DNA from: Pseudomonas baetica
GTDB lineage: Bacteria > Pseudomonadota > Gammaproteobacteria > Pseudomonadales > Pseudomonadaceae
Assembly (NCBI RefSeq): GCF_019733355.1
Contig: NZ_JAIHLQ010000050.1
Coordinates: 1-37,131, forward strand
DNA length: 37,131 nt
Direction: 5' to 3'
The position numbers and the translations under genes are program-made. The notes beneath the pieces are model-generated. The model saw nothing but the letters and a program-made list of their open reading frames with translations, was not told the DNA's origin and searched no databases. Positions 33,007 to 37,131 of this stretch are shown here, in pieces; within the stretch, counting starts at the first letter, position 1; each line of letters opens with the position of its first letter.

Positions 33007-34052
33007 TGGCCGAATTCGATGCCGCCAGCGCCCTGCTCGATCAGGTCAACGAGGCGCGGAACAGTGCCACGCCACTGAAAATCCAGGGCGGCAACAGCAA
33101 AGCGTTTCTGGGGCGCGAGGTGACCGGCGAGGTACTCGACACCCGTGAGCATCGCGGCATTGTTCACTATGAACCGACCGACCTGGTGATCACGGTTCGT
33201 GCCGGCACGCCATTAACCGAACTGCTCGCGACGCTGGACGCTGCCGGGCAAATGTTACCGTGCGAGCCGCCGGCGTTTGCTGAAAGCGCCACGGTCGGCG
33301 GCATGATCGCCACAGGCCTGTCCGGGCCCCGGCGGCCATGGTCGGGCTCGGTGCGCGATTTCGTCCTCGGCACTCGGGTGATCACCGGGCTCGGCCAGCA
33401 CCTGCGTTTTGGCGGTGAAGTGATGAAAAACGTCGCCGGTTATGACCTGTCGCGGCTGATGACCGGCAGTTTCGGCTGCCTCGGCGTGCTGACTGAAGTC
33501 TCGCTGAAAGTCCTGCCCAAACCTCGGCAATGCCTGAGCATCCGCTTCGATATCGACTGCGCTCGCGCCTTGGCCAATCTAGCCGAATGGGGCCAGCAAC
33601 CGCTGCCCATCAGCGCGGCGTGTCACGATGGCGACAGTCTGTACCTGCGCCTTGAGGGTGGCGAAGGTTCGGTAACGGCGGCGCATCAACGCTTGGGCGG
33701 TGAGCCGATGGACTCGGAGTTCTGGCGCGATTTGAACGAGCACCGTTTGCCGTTTTTCGACGAAGGCCTGCCGTTATGGCGCCTGTCATTGCCGAACAAT
33801 CTCGGGCCACTGGACTTGTCCGGCAAGCAACTGCTCGACTGGGCCGGCGCGCAACGCTGGCTCAAATCTGCCAACGAAGGCATTCACGCCCTCGCCGAAG
33901 AGCTTGGCGGCCACGCCACTTGCTTCACCCACGGCCACGACACGCCGTTTCAGCCCTTGGCGCCGACACTGCTGCGCTATCACCGGCAACTCAAAACGCA
34001 ACTCGACCCGCAAGGGCTGTTCAACCCCGGTCGAATGTACGCAGAGTTCTAG
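33006..34052 (+). CDS. glcE: Glycolate oxidase subunit GlcE
   Basis: The second FAD-binding subunit of glycolate oxidase, 348 residues. It has a PCMH-type FAD fold with IQGGNSKAFLGR, VTVRAGTPLTELLATL (near 60-75), FAESATVGGMIATGLSGPRRPW and LRFGGEVMKNVAGYDLSRLM, all strongly conserved in GlcE. It ends LDPQGLFNPGRMYAEF, the usual GlcD/E-type tail. It overlaps glcD by one base and is followed by glcF after 2 bases, so the three subunits are made in step. No glcG, glcB or glcC is present downstream or upstream. Confidence 0.94.
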   Translation: MAEFDAASALLDQVNEARNSATPLKIQGGNSKAFLGREVTGEVLDTREHRGIVHYEPTDLVITVRAGTPLTELLATLDAAGQMLPCEPPAFAESATVGGMIATGLSGPRRPWSGSVRDFVLGTRVITGLGQHLRFGGEVMKNVAGYDLSRLMTGSFGCLGVLTEVSLKVLPKPRQCLSIRFDIDCARALANLAEWGQQPLPISAACHDGDSLYLRLEGGEGSVTAAHQRLGGEPMDSEFWRDLNEHRLPFFDEGLPLWRLSLPNNLGPLDLSGKQLLDWAGAQRWLKSANEGIHALAEELGGHATCFTHGHDTPFQPLAPTLLRYHRQLKTQLDPQGLFNPGRMYAEF

Positions 34053-34054
34053 CC

Positions 34055-35275
34055 ATGCAAACCACCCTCAGCGAGCAATCCCGCCAACTGCCCCGCGCCG
34101 CTGAGGCGGAAAAAATCCTGCGCACCTGCGTGCATTGCGGTTTTTGCAACGCGACGTGCCCGACTTATCAATTGCTCGGCGATGAGCTCGATGGCCCGCG
34201 TGGGCGTATCTACCTGATCAAGCAAGTGCTTGAGGGCGCCCCGGCGACTGCGCAGACACAACTGCATCTGGATCGCTGCCTGTCGTGCCGCAACTGCGAA
34301 ACCACCTGCCCGTCCGGCGTCGACTATCACAATTTGCTCGACATCGGCCGGGCAGTGGTCGATCAGGCGGTGCCGCGCCCGGTGGCGCAACGCTTGCTGC
34401 GTGAAGGGTTGCGGGCGCTCACGCCGAATCCCGGTTTGTTTAAAGGTTTGTTGCGAGTGGGCACGACATTCCGACCGCTGTTGCCGCGCATGTTTGACAG
34501 CAAACTGCCGCAGCACCTGCCGAGTTCGGGTGTGCGCCCGTCCCCACGGCATGCGCGCCGGGTTTTGCTGCTGGAAGGCTGCGTGCAACCAGGTTTGTCG
34601 CCCAATACCAATGACGCAACGGCGCGGGTGCTGGATCGACTCGGGATCAGCATCACCTCGGTGGCCGAAGCCGGCTGCTGCGGCGCGCTGGACTATCACC
34701 TCGACGCCCAGGCCAAGGGCCTCGACCGCGCCCGGCAAAACATCGACGCGTGGTGGCCGCATCTGCAAAACGGCGCTGAAGCCATTGTGCAGACCACCAG
34801 CGGTTGCGGCGCGTTCATCAAGGATTACGGGCATTTGCTCAGGGACGATCCGCGCTATGCCGACAAGGCACGGCGGATCAGCGAGCTGACCTTGGATCTG
34901 GTGCAAGTGCTTGCGCGAGAACCGCTGGAGCAGGTCTGTGCCGCCAGCGAACGACGGATCGCCGTGCATTGCCCGTGTACGTTGCAACACGCACTGAAAC
35001 TCGGCGGCGCGGTGGAAGCCGTGCTGACGCGTTTGGGTTTCAACCTCACGGCCGTGCCGGACGGGCATTTGTGCTGCGGTTCGGCAGGCACCTACTCGCT
35101 GACGCAACCAGTGCTGGCCCGGCAACTGCGTGATAACCGCCTCAACGCGCTGGAAAGCGGCCGCCCGCAACTGATCGTCACTTCAAACATCGGTTGCCAG
35201 AGTCACCTGGCCAGTGCTGGACGCACACAGGTTTTGCACTGGGTCGAACTGGTGGATCAGTCGTTGGCAGAATGA
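34055..35275 (+). CDS. glcF: Glycolate oxidase iron-sulfur subunit GlcF
   Basis: The electron-transfer subunit, 406 residues. Two complete 4Fe-4S motifs are seen: C25-C28-C31-C35 and C75-C78-C81-C85 (CxxCxxCxxxCP). Two cysteine-rich CCG domains follow: GCVQPGLSPN with AGCCGALDYH, and HCPCTLQH with HLCCGSAGTYS. The latter resemble heterodisulfide-reductase-type domains that pass electrons toward the quinone pool. The ATG at 34055 lies 2 bases after the glcE stop, so translation is probably coupled. After the stop there is a short repeat and then hglS. Residue count and motifs are standard, so the complex should be functional. Confidence 0.94.
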   Translation: MQTTLSEQSRQLPRAAEAEKILRTCVHCGFCNATCPTYQLLGDELDGPRGRIYLIKQVLEGAPATAQTQLHLDRCLSCRNCETTCPSGVDYHNLLDIGRAVVDQAVPRPVAQRLLREGLRALTPNPGLFKGLLRVGTTFRPLLPRMFDSKLPQHLPSSGVRPSPRHARRVLLLEGCVQPGLSPNTNDATARVLDRLGISITSVAEAGCCGALDYHLDAQAKGLDRARQNIDAWWPHLQNGAEAIVQTTSGCGAFIKDYGHLLRDDPRYADKARRISELTLDLVQVLAREPLEQVCAASERRIAVHCPCTLQHALKLGGAVEAVLTRLGFNLTAVPDGHLCCGSAGTYSLTQPVLARQLRDNRLNALESGRPQLIVTSNIGCQSHLASAGRTQVLHWVELVDQSLAE

Positions 35276-35280
35276 AGTCC

Positions 35281-35325
35281 GTAGGATTCTTCGTTTGCCC
35301 GCGCAGGCGAAGGCTGCGATCTTTT
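35281..35325. repeat. Degenerate short extragenic repeat of a second Pseudomonas type
   Basis: It begins GTAGGA and ends GAAGGCTGCGATCTTTT, the two ends of a very common fluorescent-pseudomonad extragenic repeat (GTAGGAGCTGCCGAAGG type), with the middle replaced by TTCGTTTGCCCGCGCAGGC. It lies between glcF and hglS and may also act as a weak terminator. Confidence 0.5.
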
Positions 35326-35363
35326 CCTCCATCCATTACGTGACCGTGGCAGGAATTTTTTTC

Positions 35364-36749
35364 ATGACCGTGCAGCCTTTCGTCAGCCCCGACCTGATTC
35401 GCCAACGCTTCTCCAAAGCGATGTCCGACATGTACCGCGAAGAAGTGCCGCTGTACGGCGCGCTGATGGCACTGGTGGAGCAGACCAACCGCGATGTGCT
35501 CGCACGTCAGCCAGACATCGCCCGACAGCTCAACAGCACGGGTGAAATCGAACGGCTGGACATGGAGCGCCATGGCGCGATCCGCGTCGGCACCGCGACT
35601 GAACTGGCCACCCTCGCCCGCCTGTTCGCCGTGATGGGCATGCAACCAGTGGGTTATTACGACCTGACGCCGGCGGGCGTACCGGTGCATTCCACCGCGT
35701 TTCGTGCGGTGCATGAAGAGGCGCTCCAAATCAGTCCATTTCGCGTGTTTACCTCGTTGTTGCGCCTGGAATTGATTGACGATCCTGAACTGCGCGCCTT
35801 TGCCGAGTCGGTGCTGGCCAAGCGTTCAATCTTTACTGAGGCGGCATTGCGTTTGATCGCACAGGCTGAGACGGCCGGAGGACTGAATGAGGCAGACGCC
35901 GCGGAGTTTGTCCTACAGGCACTGGAGACCTTTCGCTGGCATCACAGCGCAACCGTCACCGCCGCGCAGTACCAGACGCTCAGCGCCCAGCATCGTTTGA
36001 TCGCTGACGTCGTCGCGTTCAAAGGCCCGCACATCAACCACCTGACACCACGCACACTGGATATCGACAGCGTGCAGGCGCAGATGCCAGCCCACGGCAT
36101 CACCCCAAAAGCGGTGATCGAAGGCCCACCACGCCGGCAGTGCCCGATCTTGCTGCGTCAGACCAGTTTCAAAGCGTTGGACGAACCAATCGCCTTCACC
36201 GACCAGAGTGAAACCCGCGGCAGCCACAGCGCCCGTTTCGGCGAAATCGAACAACGCGGCGCAGCGCTGACGCCCAAGGGCCGGGCGCTGTATGACCGTT
36301 TACTGAATGCCGCCCGCGACGAACTCGGCGACTTCCCCAATGAAGCCAACGCCGTACGCTACAACGCGCTGATGACTCAACACTTTGGCGAATTTCCTGA
36401 CAGCGTCGAGGGCATGCGCGAACAGGACCTGGCGTACTTTCGCTATTTCGCCACGGAAAAAGGCGTGGCGGCGGGTAGCCTCAATGCCGCTTCTTTGGAG
36501 GATTTGTTACGCGACGGTTATGTGAAAGCTGAACCGCTGGTGTACGAAGATTTCCTGCCGGTCAGTGCGGCGGGGATCTTTCAATCGAACCTTGGGGATG
36601 CAGCGCAGGCCCACTATGGCGAACATTCCAACCGACAGGCATTCGAGCAGGCACTGGGACGCTCGACGATTGATGAATTGGGGTTGTATGCCGAAACCCA
36701 GCAACGTTCGATTGAAGAATGCGTTGTCGCGCTAGAATCTCGCCAATAG
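35364..36749 (+). CDS. hglS: 2-oxoadipate dioxygenase/decarboxylase (D-2-hydroxyglutarate synthase)
   Basis: An Fe(II) enzyme of the DUF1338/VOC-like family that turns 2-oxoadipate into D-2-hydroxyglutarate, a step of D-lysine (pipecolate/2-aminoadipate) catabolism first shown for P. putida HglS. In this 461-residue protein the metal ligands fall at the same numbers reported for the P. putida enzyme: H70 (ERHGAIRVG), H226 (PHINHLTPR) and E294 (RFGEIEQRG), and the substrate-binding R74 is kept. The ATG at 35364 follows AGGA with 9-base spacing; upstream in-frame starts overlap glcF. It sits 88 bases after glcF on the same strand with a repeat between, so co-transcription is possible but not certain. 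Confidence 0.93.
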   Translation: MTVQPFVSPDLIRQRFSKAMSDMYREEVPLYGALMALVEQTNRDVLARQPDIARQLNSTGEIERLDMERHGAIRVGTATELATLARLFAVMGMQPVGYYDLTPAGVPVHSTAFRAVHEEALQISPFRVFTSLLRLELIDDPELRAFAESVLAKRSIFTEAALRLIAQAETAGGLNEADAAEFVLQALETFRWHHSATVTAAQYQTLSAQHRLIADVVAFKGPHINHLTPRTLDIDSVQAQMPAHGITPKAVIEGPPRRQCPILLRQTSFKALDEPIAFTDQSETRGSHSARFGEIEQRGAALTPKGRALYDRLLNAARDELGDFPNEANAVRYNALMTQHFGEFPDSVEGMREQDLAYFRYFATEKGVAAGSLNAASLEDLLRDGYVKAEPLVYEDFLPVSAAGIFQSNLGDAAQAHYGEHSNRQAFEQALGRSTIDELGLYAETQQRSIEECVVALESRQ

Positions 36750-36764
36750 TGGCCACACGCCATT

Positions 36765-36784
36765 GTGCGCAACTTCTTGCGCAC
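36765..36784. promoter_or_regulatory. Inverted-repeat site 1 upstream of hcp
   Basis: GTGCGCAACTTCTTGCGCAC: perfect 8-bp arms (GTGCGCAA/TTGCGCAC) around CTTC. It is the reverse orientation of the tandem pair at 36848-36889. It lies 15 bases after the hglS stop and about 280 bases before the hcp ATG. Confidence 0.6.
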
Positions 36785-36789
36785 TCAAA

Positions 36790-36798
36790 TGTGGATAA
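36790..36798 (-). promoter_or_regulatory. Single DnaA-box-like 9-mer
   Basis: The minus strand reads TTATCCACA, the exact consensus DnaA box. Only one copy is seen, with no AT-rich unwinding region or replication gene, so an origin is not supported. It may be chance or a DnaA/regulatory site. Confidence 0.3.
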
Positions 36799-36847
36799 CC
36801 GTGTGGACACATCCCTGCAGCCCACGTAATCCGTTCTGTACAGACGA

Positions 36848-36889
36848 GTGCGCAAGAAGTTGCGCAGTACTGCGCAAGAAGTTGCGCAC
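36848..36889. promoter_or_regulatory. Tandem inverted-repeat sites 2 and 3 upstream of hcp
   Basis: Two identical 18-mers, TGCGCAAGAAGTTGCGCA, at 36849-36866 and 36871-36888, separated by GTAC. Each is a palindrome with 7-bp arms and a GAAG spacer; the period is 22 bp, about two helical turns. They lie about 90-125 bp upstream of the predicted sigma-54 promoter, a typical enhancer position. Confidence 0.68.
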
Positions 36890-36974
36890 TTCAGACCTCA
36901 AATCCGCACGAAAAACAGTCAAAAACCCGACCAGGTGCAGCTTCACCCCCGGTTCCCGGGCACTTCGCAAAACC

Positions 36975-36990
36975 TGGCACGCTACTTGAT
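36975..36990 (+). promoter_or_regulatory. Near-consensus sigma-54 promoter for hcp
   Basis: TGGCACGCTACTTGAT matches the -24/-12 consensus TGGCAC-N5-TTGC except for A in place of the -12 C. It is correctly placed about 70 bases upstream of the hcp start. RpoN-dependent hcp transcription is known in other pseudomonads. The mismatch lowers confidence. Confidence 0.5.
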
Positions 36991-37060
36991 ATGTCTTCGG
37001 CACCCACCGGGCGATTTCGCCTCCCGGGCACCTTAAATTTATCCGCAAGGAGAGCACCCC

Positions 37061-37131
37061 ATGGCAACACCAGCGTACATGTCGGTTACCGGCGAAAAAC
37101 AAGGCCTGATCACTGCCGGCGCCTTCACTGC
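37061..37131 (+). CDS. hcp: Hcp family type VI secretion protein (5' end only)
   Basis: The first 23 codons of an Hcp protein, cut by the window edge: MATPAYMSVTGEKQGLITAG and on into GAFT. This opening is typical of the Hcp1 family, hexameric rings that form the inner tube of the type VI secretion system and also carry effectors. AAGGAGA lies 7 bases before the ATG. The gene follows a 311-base regulatory gap with enhancer-like repeats and a sigma-54-like promoter. No other T6SS gene is in view, so whether it is an orphan hcp or part of a cluster cannot be judged. Confidence 0.85.
   Translation, partial: MATPAYMSVTGEKQGLITAGAFT

Noticed and set aside
36790..36798. Replication origin near the window end
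   Set aside because: Only one DnaA box, no AT-rich element, no dnaA/dnaN or plasmid replication gene nearby.

Overview
The window looks like chromosome of a fluorescent pseudomonad, most likely of the Pseudomonas fluorescens group. The basis is high-GC codon use, several REP/REPIN elements of the GTGGGAGCGGGCTTGC type, and genes typical of the genus: membrane-type malate:quinone oxidoreductase, a DUF2388 small exported protein, phosphatidylcholine synthase, dhcR-dhcA-dhcB-atoB, PA4872-type oxaloacetate decarboxylase, glcDEF and hglS. Strain and species cannot be fixed from the sequence alone. I see no rRNA, tRNA, IS element, integrase or CRISPR array.

Layout. 1-8.0 kb holds mqo with its terminator, a chemoreceptor, small Pseudomonas proteins (DUF2388, a CxC-motif protein, DUF533/YebE-like), pcs, and a methyltransferase/DUF4242 pair. 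8.0-11.8 kb is an accessory-looking island: a gene-poor stretch with a 56-codon ORF and a perfect palindrome, then an uncharacterised 727-residue protein overlapping a LodB/halogenase-like flavoprotein. 12.0-14.0 kb has a winged-helix methyltransferase and a sirtuin. 14.0-17.6 kb is the divergent dhcR / dhcAB-atoB ketone-body and dehydrocarnitine locus. 17.8-19.1 kb (minus) is cobF with an atypical histidine phosphatase.

19.3-27.7 kb is a catabolic block. It has an RpiR regulator behind two matching TGTAGC-N5-TTACA operators, then a cysteine hydrolase, a glutamine-synthetase-like ligase, an N-formylglutamate-amidohydrolase-like enzyme, a PuuP-like permease, an AruF/AruG-like N-succinyltransferase pair and an oxaloacetate decarboxylase. 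The contents suggest uptake and breakdown of an amine or amino-acid derivative, but the substrate is unknown.

27.8-36.7 kb has a MASE2-GGDEF diguanylate cyclase, and divergently a tight run of Baeyer-Villiger monooxygenase, alpha/beta hydrolase and glcD-glcE-glcF (overlapping stop/start codons), then hglS. The window ends in the first 23 codons of an hcp gene (type VI secretion). It is preceded by three copies of an 18-bp inverted repeat and a near-consensus sigma-54 promoter.

The strongest leads for something undescribed are the 727-residue protein/LodB-like pair, the RpiR-controlled GS/succinyltransferase cluster, the BVMO-hydrolase-GlcDEF coupling, and the hcp upstream repeats.
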